Below are positions 49,042-61,437 of a DNA stretch of 64,000 nucleotides, piece by piece. The notes under the pieces were generated by a model that saw only the letters and a list, made by a program, of their open reading frames with translations, did not search any database and was not told the DNA's origin. Source of the stretch: Gordonia gummivorans (GTDB taxonomy: Bacteria > Actinomycetota > Actinomycetes > Mycobacteriales > Mycobacteriaceae); NCBI RefSeq assembly GCF_022513585.1, contig NZ_JAKWBF010000007.1, forward strand, positions 62,001 through 126,000. Reading direction: 5' to 3'. How positions within the stretch are numbered: the first letter of the stretch is position 1; every line of letters starts with the position of its first letter. The position numbers and the translations under genes are program-made.

Positions 49042-50052
49042 TCACTGCAGATCGGCCGGGCACGGTGTCGACGGGGAGTCGAGGAACTCGAGATTGCCCG
49101 GGTCGGGTTTGTAGGAGAAGCTGTCGTTGCGTTCGGCGCGGGTGGCGATCATGTCCACATACGAGGTGCCGAGGTTGTCCTGCAGCGCCTTGGTCCACGG
49201 TGAGGTTCCGCCGGCCTCGGGGGTGAGCATCTTGTCGAGGGCGGCGTTGATCGCTTCCTGCGACGCCGTGTCGCCCTTGCCGAGCCCGATGCCGTAGCGC
49301 TCGGTGGAGAACGGCGCGCCGGCCTTCTTCAGCACCTTCTTGCCGCTGCTCGTCACACACGCTGCCTTGGGGTAGGTCATCTCGACGAGCTTGAACTGTT
49401 CACCCCAGAAGTTGTTGTAGCCGGCCAGGATCGCCTCGTCGGTGGTCAGTGCGTCGACCTTGCCCCGGCGTAGTCCCTCGACGCAGGCCGAGTACGTGTC
49501 GTACTCCTGGAGTTGGACCGACGGCAGTTGCGCCTTGACGTTCTGCGCCGACGTCGACCCCGAGACAGAGCACAGCTTCTTGCCCTTGTTGAGATCGGTC
49601 AGGGTGTTGATCGAGTCGTCGTCCTCGCGGACCAGCAGGCCCTGATAGGTCGTGAGGTAGGGCCCGCCGAAGTCGACCTTCTTCGACCGTGCCGCGTTGA
49701 TCGAATAGGTGGCGGCGATCATGTCGACCTCGCCGTTCTCGATCATCGCCTCGCGGCGCGCCGACGGCGTCTCACGCCAGGTGATCTTCGGATGGTCGAC
49801 GCCGAGTTGATCGGCGATGGCGTTCACGACGTACGTCGACACATCGGCGTCGAAGCCGTCGACCCCGCCGGTCTCGGGGTCGTACAGGCCGAGGCCGGGC
49901 TGATCGAACTTCACGCCGAGGACCACGTTGCCGTCCCGGATGGAATCGAGCAGGTTGCGCGGTTCGGTGCTGCCGCACGCGGCAAGGAATCCGCCGACGA
50001 TCGCCACGGCGAACACGAGAACACCGAGACGTTTTGTCGAGTTGCGTGCCAT
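49042..50052 (-). CDS. gluB: Glutamate-binding lipoprotein GluB
   Basis: 336 residues. Signal peptide with lipobox FLAACG (Cys about 26), then the type-3 extracellular solute-binding fold: VVLGVKFDQPGLGLYDPETGGVDGFDADVSTYVV, with the ligand-type aspartate and arginine (KITWRETPSARREAMIENGEVDMIAATYSI). It captures glutamate outside the membrane and delivers it to GluCD. Confidence 0.93.
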   Translation of the reverse strand: MARNSTKRLGVLVFAVAIVGGFLAACGSTEPRNLLDSIRDGNVVLGVKFDQPGLGLYDPETGGVDGFDADVSTYVVNAIADQLGVDHPKITWRETPSARREAMIENGEVDMIAATYSINAARSKKVDFGGPYLTTYQGLLVREDDDSINTLTDLNKGKKLCSVSGSTSAQNVKAQLPSVQLQEYDTYSACVEGLRRGKVDALTTDEAILAGYNNFWGEQFKLVEMTYPKAACVTSSGKKVLKKAGAPFSTERYGIGLGKGDTASQEAINAALDKMLTPEAGGTSPWTKALQDNLGTSYVDMIATRAERNDSFSYKPDPGNLEFLDSPSTPCPADLQ

Positions 50053-50053
50053 C

Positions 50054-50845
50054 TCAGTGGCCCAGGATCTTGCCGAGGAAGTCGCGGGCCCGCTCCGACT
50101 TCGGTTGGGTGAAGAAGGATTCCGGATCGGTGTCCTCGACGATTGCGCCGTCGGCCATGAAGATGATGCGGTCGGCCGCCTTGCGTGCGAAGCCCATCTC
50201 GTGGGTCACCACCAGCATGGTCATGCCCTCTTTGGCGAGGGACACCATCACGTCGAGCACCTCGTTGACCATCTCGGGGTCGAGCGCGGAGGTGGGTTCG
50301 TCGAACAGCATCACCTTGGGTTCCATGGCGAGCGATCGCGCGATCGCCACACGCTGCTGCTGTCCGCCGGACAACTGCGCGGGGTACTTGTCCTTCTGGG
50401 TGGCGATGCCCACGCGCTCGAGCAGGGCGAGAGCCTGTTTGGTGGCGTCGGCCTTGCTCTTCTTGCGCACCTTGGTCGGCGCGAGGGTGACGTTGTCGAT
50501 GATCGTCTTGTGCGAGAACAGATTGAAGGACTGGAAGACCATGCCGACGTCGGCGCGCAGCCCGGCGAGGTCCTTGCCTTCGGCGGGAAGCAGTTTCCCT
50601 TCGACGTAGATCTCGCCGCTGTCGATGGGTTCGAGCCGGTTGATGGTTCGGCACAGGGTCGATTTGCCCGAGCCCGACGGCCCGAGCACCACGACGACCT
50701 GCCCGGTCGGCACTTCGAGATTGATGTCCTTGAGCACGTGCAGCGAACCGAAGTGTTTCTGCACATCCTTCATGACGATCATCGGCGACCCGGTGGTTCC
50801 CGATGCTGCTTGCGTCTGCGACGCGTCATTCGGCGAAACGGTCAT
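50054..50845 (-). CDS. gluA: Glutamate ABC transporter ATPase GluA
   Basis: 263 residues from the ATG at 50845. Walker [14 protein letters not shown], signature [17 protein letters not shown], Walker [15 protein letters not shown] and the H-loop VVTHEMGFA. The first 20 or so residues ([15 protein letters not shown]) are a non-conserved leader; an internal ATG before [11 protein letters not shown] is possible. First gene of the gluABCD operon, divergent from miaB. Confidence 0.94.
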   Translation of the reverse strand: MTVSPNDASQTQAASGTTGSPMIVMKDVQKHFGSLHVLKDINLEVPTGQVVVVLGPSGSGKSTLCRTINRLEPIDSGEIYVEGKLLPAEGKDLAGLRADVGMVFQSFNLFSHKTIIDNVTLAPTKVRKKSKADATKQALALLERVGIATQKDKYPAQLSGGQQQRVAIARSLAMEPKVMLFDEPTSALDPEMVNEVLDVMVSLAKEGMTMLVVTHEMGFARKAADRIIFMADGAIVEDTDPESFFTQPKSERARDFLGKILGH

Positions 50846-50960
50846 AAGGCACCCTAACCGCGTAATCGGCCTCAGTCGCGCTGGAACGCGAAACGTCGCC
50901 TCGGGGTGTCGCAATGATGTCCTCAGGAGTCGATTTGCACCGATCCGTACCCTGGTAGGA

Positions 50961-52529
50961 GTGAGTATCGACCTCTCGGAGCCCCGCGACCTGGCAACAT
51001 CGCCAGTCGGCGAGCCGGCTCATCAGACGCGCAGCTATCAGGTGCGTACCTACGGGTGCCAGATGAATGTGCACGATTCCGAACGTATCTCCGGCCTCCT
51101 GGAGGGCGCCGGATACGTCCGTGCGGCCGACGGCGCCGAGGCCGATCTGGTGGTGTTCAACACCTGCGCGATCCGGGAGAACGCGGACAACAAGCTTTAC
51201 GGCAATCTGTCGCATCTCGCGCCCGTCAAATCGAGCCGTCCCGGTATGCAGATCGCGGTCGGCGGGTGCCTCGCCCAGAAGGACAAGGACACCGTCCTCA
51301 AGCGGGCGCCGTGGGTCGACGTGGTCTTCGGGACGCACAACATCGGTTCGCTGCCGGCGCTGCTCGACCGCGCACGCCACAACGAGGCCGCCCAGGTCGA
51401 GATCCTCGACGCGCTCGACAGGTTCCCGTCGACGCTGCCGGCCAAACGCGAGTCCGCATACTCGGGGTGGGTGTCGGTGTCCGTCGGATGCAACAACACC
51501 TGCACCTTTTGCATCGTGCCGTCGTTGCGCGGCAAAGAAGTGGACCGCCGCCCCGGCGACGTGCTCGCCGAAGTGCAGGCCCTCGTCGACCAAGGCGTCC
51601 TCGAGGTGACCCTGCTGGGGCAGAACGTGAACGCCTACGGCATGTCCTTCGCCGATCCCGAACTGCCGCGCAACCGCGGCGCATTCGCCGAACTCCTTCG
51701 TGCCTGCGGAACCATCGACGGCCTCGAACGGGTCCGGTTCACCTCGCCGCACCCCGCCGAGTTCACCGACGACGTCATCGATGCGATGGCCGCGACCCCC
51801 AACGTCTGCCCGCAGCTGCACATGCCGCTGCAATCGGGGTCCGATCGCGTGCTGCGCGCCATGCGACGCAGCTACCGGCAGACCAAGTTCCTCGGCATCC
51901 TCGACAAAGTGCGCGCCGCGATGCCGCACGCCGCGATCACCACGGACATCATCGTCGGCTTTCCCGGGGAGACCGAAGAGGACTTCCAGGAGACGCTGGA
52001 CGTGGTCGCCCGCGCTCGCTTCTCCAGTGCGTTCACCTTCCAGTACTCGCCGCGACCCGGAACCCCGGCGGCAACCATGGCCGACCAGGTGGCACCTGAG
52101 GTGGTCAGCGAGCGTTATCAGCGGCTGATCGCCCTACAGGAACAGATCTGTCTGTCGGAGAACGAGTCGCTGATCGGCTCGGAGGTCGAACTGCTCGTGG
52201 TCGACGACGACGGTCGCAAATCGGCCCGGACACAGCGGATGACGGGCCGAGCCCGGGATGGGCGGCTGGTGCACTTCGCGGTCGACGCCGCCGCCGACCG
52301 CGCCCGTATCCGGCCGGGCGACGTGGTGCACACGACGGTGACGGCGGCCGCGCCGCATCACCTGATCGCAGACTCCGGGGTGGCCGGGCACCGGACGACC
52401 CGTGCCGGCGATGCCCACGAACAGCAGCGGACCCCGACCACGCCGCCGGTCGGCGTCGGCCTCGGTATCCCGGCCATCGGTGTTCCGCCGGTGGCGCAAG
52501 AGGTTGGGTGTGGCGGCGGTTGCGGTTGA
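50961..52529 (+). CDS. miaB: tRNA-2-methylthio-N6-dimethylallyladenosine synthase MiaB
   Basis: 522 residues. UPF0004 N-terminal domain ([42 protein letters not shown]), radical SAM cluster [11 protein letters not shown] (about 177-187) and a C-terminal TRAM domain (about 405-475). Adds the 2-methylthio group to i6A37 of tRNA, after MiaA. The C-terminal 60 residues are a poorly conserved tail ending [11 protein letters not shown] start. miaA lies 3 kb downstream. Confidence 0.96.
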   Translation: MSIDLSEPRDLATSPVGEPAHQTRSYQVRTYGCQMNVHDSERISGLLEGAGYVRAADGAEADLVVFNTCAIRENADNKLYGNLSHLAPVKSSRPGMQIAVGGCLAQKDKDTVLKRAPWVDVVFGTHNIGSLPALLDRARHNEAAQVEILDALDRFPSTLPAKRESAYSGWVSVSVGCNNTCTFCIVPSLRGKEVDRRPGDVLAEVQALVDQGVLEVTLLGQNVNAYGMSFADPELPRNRGAFAELLRACGTIDGLERVRFTSPHPAEFTDDVIDAMAATPNVCPQLHMPLQSGSDRVLRAMRRSYRQTKFLGILDKVRAAMPHAAITTDIIVGFPGETEEDFQETLDVVARARFSSAFTFQYSPRPGTPAATMADQVAPEVVSERYQRLIALQEQICLSENESLIGSEVELLVVDDDGRKSARTQRMTGRARDGRLVHFAVDAAADRARIRPGDVVHTTVTAAAPHHLIADSGVAGHRTTRAGDAHEQQRTPTTPPVGVGLGIPAIGVPPVAQEVGCGGGCG

Positions 52530-52593
52530 GCCGGGTGCACCATGGACGCGGGTTCACGATTGACACTGAGAACGACATGATTGAGGCGATGAC

Positions 52594-53190
52594 ATGACAC
52601 AGCCGGACGGGTCCGCGGACCGATTCGCGGAATATGCGGGGGACCTTCGCAAGGCCGAGAAGAAGGTCGCCGGAGAAATCGATCCCGGGGCGCGCGCACT
52701 CGTCGTCGCCGTCGCCGTGCTGCTGGCGATGGTCTCGCTGATCCTGCCGCATACCGGTTCGGCCACCGGGATCGAGGTGCTGACCTTTGCCCCGGACTCC
52801 AAGGCGGAGTTGGTCACCATCACCTCCAAGGTCTTTGTCTACCTGCTCGTCATCTTCGGGATCGGCGCGTCGATGCTCGCACTCCTCACGCGCCGGTGGC
52901 TCATCGCGTGGATTGCTCTGTGCGGCAACGCGATTGCGTGCGTGGCCGGGATGCTTGCGTGGTGGTCGCGAAACACTCCCGGCGTCAACGACGTCCATCC
53001 GCCGAGCGGCGTCGGGATCGGGCTCGTCCTCGGGTGGCTCGCGGTCTTCGTCTTGACCTTCCACTGGGCGCGGGTGGTATGGGCCCGCAGCACCTACCAT
53101 CTCGCCCTCGAAGAAGAACGACGCAAGGAAGCCGCCGCACGCGACGCGCATGCGCTGTCGTTGCAGCGCAAGCCCGACAACCCGGCCTGA
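52594..53190 (+). CDS. Membrane protein (Rv2732c family)
   Basis: 198 residues, four hydrophobic helices (about 32-52, 78-98, 102-124, 142-164) and a basic C-terminus. Its position between miaB and the DUF349 gene and its layout match M. tuberculosis Rv2732c. The function is unknown. It starts 64 bases after miaB. Confidence 0.78.
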   Translation: MTQPDGSADRFAEYAGDLRKAEKKVAGEIDPGARALVVAVAVLLAMVSLILPHTGSATGIEVLTFAPDSKAELVTITSKVFVYLLVIFGIGASMLALLTRRWLIAWIALCGNAIACVAGMLAWWSRNTPGVNDVHPPSGVGIGLVLGWLAVFVLTFHWARVVWARSTYHLALEEERRKEAAARDAHALSLQRKPDNPA

Positions 53191-53197
53191 CGGCGGG

Positions 53198-54628
53198 TCA
53201 GCGGTCGCCGATGGCGCTCTGCGCGGCCTGGGCCCATTCCCGCCACTGGGCGGCCTGCTCACGCAGCGCGGTGGCGTCCTTGTCCTTGCCGCGCTCGGCC
53301 GCTTTGCGTGCCTGATCCTCCAGCTGTGCGGCGCGGTCGGCGAACTGTGCGGCCCGAGCCTGGGCCTCCGGGTCGGTGCGCTGCCACTGGGCGTCTTCGG
53401 CGTCACGGATCCGCTTCTCGAGGCCACGTGCCCGGGCCTCGAGTGACGACATCTGATCGCGCGGAACCTTGCCGATCTCGTCCCACTTGTCGCGGAACAC
53501 CCGAAACTCGCGGCGTGCGCCGTCGAGGTCGGTGGCCGGATCGATGGCCTTCTCCGCTGCGTCGAGCAAGTCGATCTTGGCCTGGGCGTTCGCCGTGAAC
53601 TCGGCGTCGCGTTCGGACGTCGCCGCGTTCCGGGCGGCAAAGAAGACGTCCTGCGCGGCCTTGAACCGCTGCCAGAGCGCGTCGTCGGCATCGCGGGGTG
53701 CCCGTCCGGCGGCCTTCCACTCGGTCAGCAACTCGCGGAATCTCGCCGACGTCGGACCCCAGTTTGTCGAACTCGACAGCTCCTGAGCCTGGGTGATCAG
53801 TTCTTCCTTGCGGGCCCGGGCGCCTGCGCGCTCGCGGTCGAGCTCGGCGAAATGGGCTCCACGCCGACGGTTGAAGCTGTCGCGCGCCTTGGCGTAGCGC
53901 TTCCAGAGGACGTCGTCGGTTTTGCGATCGACACCCTTGATCGTCTTCCATTCGTCGAGGATCTGCCGGAGACGGTCGCCGGCCGACTTCCACTGCGACG
54001 CCTCCGCACCGATCTGCTCGGCTTCGGCGGCCAGTGCCTCCTTGCGGGCGATGGCGTCGGCGCGTGCCTTCTCCTTGCTCTCCCGGATCTCGTCGGCGAC
54101 CTCGTCGGCACTCCCGACGATTGCGGTCAATCGCGTGTGCAAAGCCGAAACATCGCCGATCACATGGGCGTTGGGCAGCTCGTCGAGCAGATGTCGGGCT
54201 GCAGCCTGCGACTTGCGCGGATCGCCCGACCGCGCGGCAAGACGCTCCTCCAAGATCTCCACCTCGGTGGCCAGATCGTCGAAGCGTCGGGCGAAGTGGT
54301 CGAGTCCCTCTTCGACGGTGCCCGCCTGCCACGACCCGATTTCGCGCTCACCGTCTTCGGTCTTCAACCACACCACGCCGTTCTCGTCGATCCGGCCGAA
54401 CTTGTGCGGATCGCCGTGCGGGATCAGCGTGGGGGCGATCACCGGCGGGGTCTGCACTACGTCCGGACGGGCCGTCGCACCGGGTCGGGGACCCGGTTTG
54501 GGGCGCGGACCCGGCTTGGGCTTGGGAGCGGGGGGAGCCGGGGTCGGAACGAGGGTGGGTGCATCCGATGCCGGTGAATCCGAGGCTGCCGATTCCGGTG
54601 CTGGGGCGGGATCGTTCGGGTTGGTCAT
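53198..54628 (-). CDS. DUF349 coiled-coil protein (Rv2731 family)
   Basis: 476 residues. A Pro/Ala/Lys-rich N-terminus with the repeat PKPKPGPRPKPGPRPG (about 36-51), a small beta domain (HGDPHKFGRIDENGVVWLKTEDGEREIGSW), then long coiled coil with repeated DUF349 units (e.g. WKTIKGVDRKTDDVLWKRYAKARDSFNRRR and WKAAGRAPRDADDALWQRFKAAQDVFFAAR). The function is unknown; E. coli YfbR-type DUF349 protein links are not established here. The ATG at 54628 is well supported. Divergent from the next gene. Confidence 0.85.
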   Translation of the reverse strand: MTNPNDPAPAPESAASDSPASDAPTLVPTPAPPAPKPKPGPRPKPGPRPGATARPDVVQTPPVIAPTLIPHGDPHKFGRIDENGVVWLKTEDGEREIGSWQAGTVEEGLDHFARRFDDLATEVEILEERLAARSGDPRKSQAAARHLLDELPNAHVIGDVSALHTRLTAIVGSADEVADEIRESKEKARADAIARKEALAAEAEQIGAEASQWKSAGDRLRQILDEWKTIKGVDRKTDDVLWKRYAKARDSFNRRRGAHFAELDRERAGARARKEELITQAQELSSSTNWGPTSARFRELLTEWKAAGRAPRDADDALWQRFKAAQDVFFAARNAATSERDAEFTANAQAKIDLLDAAEKAIDPATDLDGARREFRVFRDKWDEIGKVPRDQMSSLEARARGLEKRIRDAEDAQWQRTDPEAQARAAQFADRAAQLEDQARKAAERGKDKDATALREQAAQWREWAQAAQSAIGDR

Positions 54629-54796
54629 GTGCAGGGTCCTACCGCTGGTTGGTTGCCGCGCGTCACGGCTGCCGGTCGCTGGAGACGAAGGTCGTCGCGA
54701 TCCTACGCGCGCGACGAACTTCGACACTACGGATCCATTCAAGCAGTTCAGGGCCGCGCATGTGGCGACAGCCGGTAGCTGGGCTAGCGTCGTGGT

Positions 54797-55540
54797 GTGT
54801 TGGCTGCCGTCGTCTTCGAACCCAGCGCTCCGCTCCTGGTCCCCGAGGTGGCCGGTCCGGCAGCGACCGACACCGTTGCGGTGCGTGCCGCCGCGGTGTC
54901 GGCACTTGCGAGCGCCACGACCGGCTGCGACAAGTGGATCGCTCTCGGCGCCACCGATTGTGGCGGCTCGGGACAGATGCCGACGCCGTCGGAGGTCGGC
55001 ACCTTCGCGCGGTTCGGCGTGGATGTGTCCGTGACCCTGACCGCCGGCCGAACCGATCCACACGCTGTCGATCCGGAGATGAGTCTGTCGATGCTCGTCG
55101 CGGCATGGCTGCGCGGCCAAAGCGGAATCGACCGGTGCCGGCCCGTGCTCGTCGGTGCCGACACCTCCGCCGCCGGGTGCGCCGTGGTGGGCCGCGGACT
55201 CGCGACCGAGATCGCGGCGTCCGATGAGCGGTTCGGCGTGCTCGTCGTCGGCGATGGCGCGACCGCGCTGTCGGCGAAGGCTCCAGGGGGCGGACTGCGG
55301 GAGTCGGCGGTCGTGTTGCAGAAGGTGATCGACGAGGCCATGGCAGGCCCGGAACCCGAACGGCTTGCCGCGCTGAGCGAGCCGGAGTGCGAGGCCGAGG
55401 GCGTCGCAGGTCGGGTCGCCTGGCAGGTGGCCGCGGCACTGTGTACCGGACTCGCCGTGCGCTCCGAGGTGCTCTACGCCGACGCGCCGTTCGGCGTCGG
55501 CTACACGGTGGCGCGATGGATTCCGGAAGGTGCCCGGTGA
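54797..55540 (+). CDS. Class III extradiol dioxygenase-like protein (Rv2728c-like)
   Basis: 247 residues, Ala-rich, starting [17 protein letters not shown]. It resembles M. tuberculosis Rv2728c and the LigB-like fold, but the metal-binding histidines at the expected places are not obvious, so catalysis is doubtful. The GTG start is followed by a tight GTGA overlap with miaA. Confidence 0.7.
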   Translation: MLAAVVFEPSAPLLVPEVAGPAATDTVAVRAAAVSALASATTGCDKWIALGATDCGGSGQMPTPSEVGTFARFGVDVSVTLTAGRTDPHAVDPEMSLSMLVAAWLRGQSGIDRCRPVLVGADTSAAGCAVVGRGLATEIAASDERFGVLVVGDGATALSAKAPGGGLRESAVVLQKVIDEAMAGPEPERLAALSEPECEAEGVAGRVAWQVAAALCTGLAVRSEVLYADAPFGVGYTVARWIPEGAR

Positions 55541-56466
55541 CCGGTACGGCGATGACCGGTGGCGCGACGCGCCCCATCGCCGTCGTCGGGCCCACCGCGG
55601 GCGGCAAGTCTGAGCTGGCCCTCGACCTGGCCGAACGGCTGGGTGGGGAGATCGTGAACATCGACGCCATGCAGCAATACCGCGGCATGGACATCGGGAC
55701 GGCCAAGGTGCCGATCGACCAGCGACGTGGCATCACGCATCACCAGATCGACGTCCTCGACGTCACCGAGGTGGCGACGGTGGCCCGCTACCAGGCCGCC
55801 GCGACGGCCGACGTCGAGCGATTGCTCGCCGCCGGGCGGGTACCGGTGATCGTCGGCGGTTCGATGATGTACATCCAGGGTCTGCTCGACGGCTGGAGCT
55901 TCCCGGAGACCGACCCGGACGTCCGGCGGCGCTACGAGGACGAGTTGGCGGCGGTCGGGGTGGCCGAGATGCACCGCCGGCTGCGCGCAGTCGACCCGGC
56001 GGCAGCGGCGTCGATCCTGCCCACCGACGGACGCCGGATCGTCCGAGCGCTCGAGGTCGTCGAGCTCACCGGCCGCCCGTTTGCGGCCTCGGCACCGCAG
56101 ATCGGTGAACCACGCTGGGGCACAAGAATTATCGCGCTCGACCGCGACACCGCCGAGCTCGACGACCGGATTCGGGAGCGAACGCGGCAGATGTTCGCCG
56201 ACGGGCTCGTCGACGAGGTGCGTGAACTGATGCGGCACGGTCTCGTCGAGGGGCGTACCGCGTCGCGGGCGATCGGCTACGTCCAGGTGCTCGCCGCCCT
56301 GGCCGGAGAGTACGACCTGGAGACCGCGGAGGAACTGACGTTTGTCGGTACCCGGCGCTACGTGCGCCGCCAGCGGTCGTGGTTTCGGCGCGACCACCGC
56401 ATCGTGTGGCTCGACGCGAGTGCACCCGACCTCGCCGACCGCGCGCTCGACACGGTGCACGGCTGA
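55537..56466 (+). CDS. miaA: tRNA dimethylallyltransferase
   Basis: 309 residues. Transfers the dimethylallyl group to A37 of tRNAs reading UNN codons, providing the MiaB substrate. P-loop [20 protein letters not shown], catalytic [17 protein letters not shown] and [13 protein letters not shown], and the C-terminal [12 protein letters not shown]. The GTG at 55537 overlaps the previous stop; an ATG at 55552 is an alternative. Confidence 0.96.
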   Translation: MTGTAMTGGATRPIAVVGPTAGGKSELALDLAERLGGEIVNIDAMQQYRGMDIGTAKVPIDQRRGITHHQIDVLDVTEVATVARYQAAATADVERLLAAGRVPVIVGGSMMYIQGLLDGWSFPETDPDVRRRYEDELAAVGVAEMHRRLRAVDPAAAASILPTDGRRIVRALEVVELTGRPFAASAPQIGEPRWGTRIIALDRDTAELDDRIRERTRQMFADGLVDEVRELMRHGLVEGRTASRAIGYVQVLAALAGEYDLETAEELTFVGTRRYVRRQRSWFRRDHRIVWLDASAPDLADRALDTVHG

Positions 56467-56495
56467 GTGCCCTGGCGCGCACGTATCCTGGACCG

Positions 56496-57401
56496 ATGAC
56501 AGCGACCACCGGCTTGCGCTTCGCGAAGGGGCACGGCACCCAGAACGACTTCGTGATCCTCGCCGACCCGGCGGCCGAACTCGACGTCGACGCGGCGCTG
56601 GTCGCGGCACTGTGCGATCGGCCCCGGGGCATCGGGGCCGACGGCCTACTGCGTGTCGCACGATCCGGCGCGCTGGTGTCCGGCGGTGTGCTCGACGGAC
56701 TGCCCGACGGCGTCGAGCCCGACGACTGGTTCATGGACTACCGCAACGCCGACGGCTCGATCGCCGAGATGTGTGGGAACGGCGTCCGGGTGTTCGCGCA
56801 CTTCCTCCGGGCGAGCGGGCTCGTGGACGTCGACCGTTTCACGGTCGGATCCCGCGCGGGTGGCCGGCCGGTGACCGTGCACAGCTTCGACCACGTCCAC
56901 GCCGACGTCACCGTCGAGATGGGTGTTGCGCGGGTCGGCGACGACGGCAAGGTGCGCGTCGGTGACGACCTCTACGTGGGAACCAAGGTCGACGTGGGCA
57001 ATCCCCATCTGGCCTGCGTCGTCGGCGAGCTGACCGCCGATGCGCTCGCCGCGGTGGACTTCACCACGGGTGTCGTGCTCGAGCCCGACGAGTTTCCGCA
57101 CGGCGCGAACGTCGAACTGTTGACTCCGCCCGAACCCGCCGACGACGGGGTGCTCACCGCGCACATGCGGGTGTTCGAGCGTGGGGTCGGGGAGACCCGC
57201 AGTTGCGGCACCGGTCTCGTGGCAGCCGCCGCGGCGGCCTTCGCCGGACGCGGCGAAACAACCGGCGACCTGCGCATCCACATACCCGGTGGCACCGTGC
57301 GGGTCGCGATCGACGCATCGGGCGCTCGGCTGCGTGGCCCGTCGATGCTGGTCGCCGACGGGGTGCTCCGAGACGGATGGCGGGACGCGGGCGCGCAGTA
57401 A
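56496..57401 (+). CDS. dapF: Diaminopimelate epimerase
   Basis: 301 residues. Converts LL- to meso-diaminopimelate for peptidoglycan and lysine. Two catalytic cysteines: [13 protein letters not shown] (about Cys89) and [15 protein letters not shown] (about Cys234). It starts [14 protein letters not shown]. In line with miaA, 29 bases after it. Confidence 0.96.
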   Translation: MTATTGLRFAKGHGTQNDFVILADPAAELDVDAALVAALCDRPRGIGADGLLRVARSGALVSGGVLDGLPDGVEPDDWFMDYRNADGSIAEMCGNGVRVFAHFLRASGLVDVDRFTVGSRAGGRPVTVHSFDHVHADVTVEMGVARVGDDGKVRVGDDLYVGTKVDVGNPHLACVVGELTADALAAVDFTTGVVLEPDEFPHGANVELLTPPEPADDGVLTAHMRVFERGVGETRSCGTGLVAAAAAAFAGRGETTGDLRIHIPGGTVRVAIDASGARLRGPSMLVADGVLRDGWRDAGAQ

Positions 57402-57445
57402 ATGATGTGCTAAGCACACCGGCGACGTGCCAAAATGGTCGTAGT

Positions 57446-58909
<1,464 letters not shown>

Positions 58910-58920
58910 CACCGCAAGAC

Positions 58921-58962
58921 ACGAGTGGCCGATCACCTCATAGGTGACCGGCCACTCGTTTC
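58921..58962. terminator. Bidirectional terminator between hflX and ptsH
   Basis: ACGAGTGGCCG (58921-58931) pairs with CGGCCACTCGT (58949-58959), continued by TCACCT/AGGTGA after one mismatch, so the stem is 17 bp with a 3-base loop. It is followed by TTTCG on the + strand and serves both convergent genes. Confidence 0.87.
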
Positions 58963-58975
58963 GTCGTCGGGCGGG

Positions 58976-59236
58976 TTACTCGGCGTCGAGGTCGCTCTCG
59001 ACGAGTTTGACGATCGCGTCGAGGGTGTTCTGATCGTCGGCGGTCACGACGACCTTGGTGCCCTTCTCCGCGCCAAGCGTCATGATCATCAGGGCCGAGC
59101 CGGCATCCACCGGTTCACCGCCCTCGACCGCGAGGGTGACCGGCGAGCCGGCGTCCGCGGCTGCCTCGGCGATGATGGTGGCCGGGCGTGCGTGCAGGCC
59201 GACGGCCGATCCGACGACGGCGGTGGTACTGGGCAT
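58976..59236 (-). CDS. ptsH: Phosphocarrier protein HPr
   Basis: 86 residues. Phosphorylated by enzyme I on the histidine of GLHARPA (about His15), it passes phosphate to the fructose permease. The stretch SALMIMTLGAEKG stands where Firmicutes carry regulatory Ser46. The ATG at 59236 follows AGGAGCG. Last gene of the cluster fruR-fruK-fruA-ptsH. Confidence 0.95.
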   Translation of the reverse strand: MPSTTAVVGSAVGLHARPATIIAEAAADAGSPVTLAVEGGEPVDAGSALMIMTLGAEKGTKVVVTADDQNTLDAIVKLVESDLDAE

Positions 59237-59316
59237 GATCGCTCCTTTGCTGAGGTTGGTATTGGGTTCTACTCTGCCAAGTTCGACCGCGTGGCGGCGC
59301 GAATCCGGCGAGCGTG

Positions 59317-61374
59317 TCACGCCGCGACGGGCTCGTAGGCAGGAACCGTCAGGGCGGCGCGGCTGGTGTGCCACTGCTTGGCGGCGATCACCAGGACTGC
59401 CGACAATACGGTTCCGGCCGCCAGCGACACCAGGAACAGCAGCCAGTTGTTCATCGTGAAGAAGACGAAGATGCCGCCGTGCGGGGCGCGCTGGGTGACG
59501 CCGAAGGCCATGATCAAGGCGCCGGACAGTGCACCACCGGCCATCATCGAGGGGATCACCCGCAGCGGATCGACGGCGGCGAACGGGATGGCGCCCTCGG
59601 AGATAAACGACGCTCCGAGCAGCCATGCGGCCTTTCCGTTCTCACGTTCCGGCTCGGTGAACAGACCCGGGCGCAGCACGGTGGCGAGAGCCATCGCCAG
59701 CGGCGGAACCATGCCGGCACACATCACGGCTGCCATGATCTCCAACTGCGCGGTGGTGCCGACTGCGAGGCCCGTGGTCGCGAACAGGTACGCGGCCTTG
59801 TTCACCGGACCGCCGAGGTCGAAGCACATCATGAGACCGAGGACGATGCCCAGGATGATCGCCGAGCCACCCGACATGCTGTTGAGTCCGTCGGTCATCT
59901 GATCGGTGACCCAGGCCAGGGGCTTTCCGAGCAGCATGTACAACAGAACGCCGATGACCATGCTGCCGAGGAGCGGGATGATGACCACAGGCATCAGACC
60001 TCGCGCCCACTGCGGTAGCGGCAATCGCGAGATCCACAGGCAGACAACGCCGGCGATGAGACCGCCGATCAGGCCACCGATGAAGCTGGCGCCCACCTGG
60101 ACCGAGACGAGACCTGCGACGAAACCGGGTGCGATGCCGGGCCGGTCGGCGATCGCGAACGATATGTAGCCGGCCAAGGCGGGGACGAGCATGCTCATGG
60201 CGAGACCGCCGACGGCGAAGAGGACCGCGCCGATGTATTGACCCAGTCCGCCGGCGGGGAGATCCCACAGGCTGTTGTTGAGGGCGATGAACTGTCCGTC
60301 GTTCAGGGCGCCGTCCGGGTCCAGATTCGTGTTGGCGATCTCATATCCACCGAGGAACGGGAGGAAGGCCAGAGCGATCAGCAGGCCGCCGGCCGCCACG
60401 AACGGGATCATGTAGCTGACGCCGGTCATCAACGCTTGCTGCAGCTGCTTGCCGAGACCGACGCCGCCTTCGGGCGTGGCGTCCGACGCATCGGCGCCGT
60501 CCCCGGCGGTGACCACCGCGGCGTTCGGGTTCTTCGCTGCCGCAACGGCTTCGGCGATCATCGTGTCTGGTTCGTTGATCGCGCGCTTGACGCCGGATGC
60601 GATGACGGGCTTGCCGTGGAAACGCTCCTTGCCCTTCACCCCGACGTCGGTGGCGAAGATGACTGCGTCGGCGTTCGCGATGACGTCCGAGGCGAAGGGT
60701 GTGGTGGCCGACGAGCCCTGGGTCTCGACGGCGAAGTCGACACCGGCGCGCTCCGCGGCGTACTTCAGCGCGTCGGCCGCCATGTAGGTGTGCGCGATTC
60801 CGGTCGGGCAGGCGGTGATCGCGACGATGCTCGGCCGGTCACCGGACTGATCGTCGGCCACCGGCGCCGATGTTGCGGCGGCGGGTTTGGTGACGGCGAC
60901 GGTGGATGCGGGCTTCGCGGCCGGATCGATCGCCTCGTTGACCAGGGCGATGACCTGGGCGTCGTCGGGTGCGCTCCGGAGTGCCTCGACGAAGTCCGGC
61001 CGGACGAGGGCGCGGGCAAGTGAACTGAGCAGCTTCATGTGTTCGCTGGCGCCACCCTCGGGTGCGGCGATGAGGAACACCAGATCGGCGGGGCCGTCGG
61101 GTGCCCCGAAGTCGACCTTCTCCGACAGGCGTGCCATCGCGAGGCTCGCCTCGGTGACCGACGCGGCCCGGGCGTGCGGGATCGCGATCCCGCCGGGCAG
61201 GCCGGTGGCCGACTTGGCTTCGCGTGCAAGGGCTCCGCGGGTGAGGTCGGCCGGATCGGTCGTCCGCCCGGCGGCGCCGAGCGACTCCGCGAGGTAACTG
61301 ATGACGGCGGCCGGATCGTTGCCGGCGTTCACGTCGAGACTCACCGTTGATTCGGTGATGATCTGCTCTGCCAT
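59317..61374 (-). CDS. fruA: Fructose PTS permease, EIIABC
   Basis: 685 residues in the order IIA-IIB-IIC. IIA (about 1-150) with phospho-His in GGIAIPHARAAS; IIB (about 180-280) with phospho-Cys in ITACPTGIAHTYMAA; IIC (about 315-670) with about nine membrane helices and GGPVNKAAYLFATTGLA. It imports fructose as fructose-1-phosphate. Linkers between domains are Ala/Pro-rich. The ATG at 61374 starts AEQIITESTVSLD. Confidence 0.96.
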   Translation of the reverse strand: MAEQIITESTVSLDVNAGNDPAAVISYLAESLGAAGRTTDPADLTRGALAREAKSATGLPGGIAIPHARAASVTEASLAMARLSEKVDFGAPDGPADLVFLIAAPEGGASEHMKLLSSLARALVRPDFVEALRSAPDDAQVIALVNEAIDPAAKPASTVAVTKPAAATSAPVADDQSGDRPSIVAITACPTGIAHTYMAADALKYAAERAGVDFAVETQGSSATTPFASDVIANADAVIFATDVGVKGKERFHGKPVIASGVKRAINEPDTMIAEAVAAAKNPNAAVVTAGDGADASDATPEGGVGLGKQLQQALMTGVSYMIPFVAAGGLLIALAFLPFLGGYEIANTNLDPDGALNDGQFIALNNSLWDLPAGGLGQYIGAVLFAVGGLAMSMLVPALAGYISFAIADRPGIAPGFVAGLVSVQVGASFIGGLIGGLIAGVVCLWISRLPLPQWARGLMPVVIIPLLGSMVIGVLLYMLLGKPLAWVTDQMTDGLNSMSGGSAIILGIVLGLMMCFDLGGPVNKAAYLFATTGLAVGTTAQLEIMAAVMCAGMVPPLAMALATVLRPGLFTEPERENGKAAWLLGASFISEGAIPFAAVDPLRVIPSMMAGGALSGALIMAFGVTQRAPHGGIFVFFTMNNWLLFLVSLAAGTVLSAVLVIAAKQWHTSRAALTVPAYEPVAA

Positions 61375-61437
61375 GGGGGTTCCTTCTCGAGGTGCTTTCT
61401 GGGTTGGGGGTGGGGTTTGTGATCGTTGGGGCGGGGT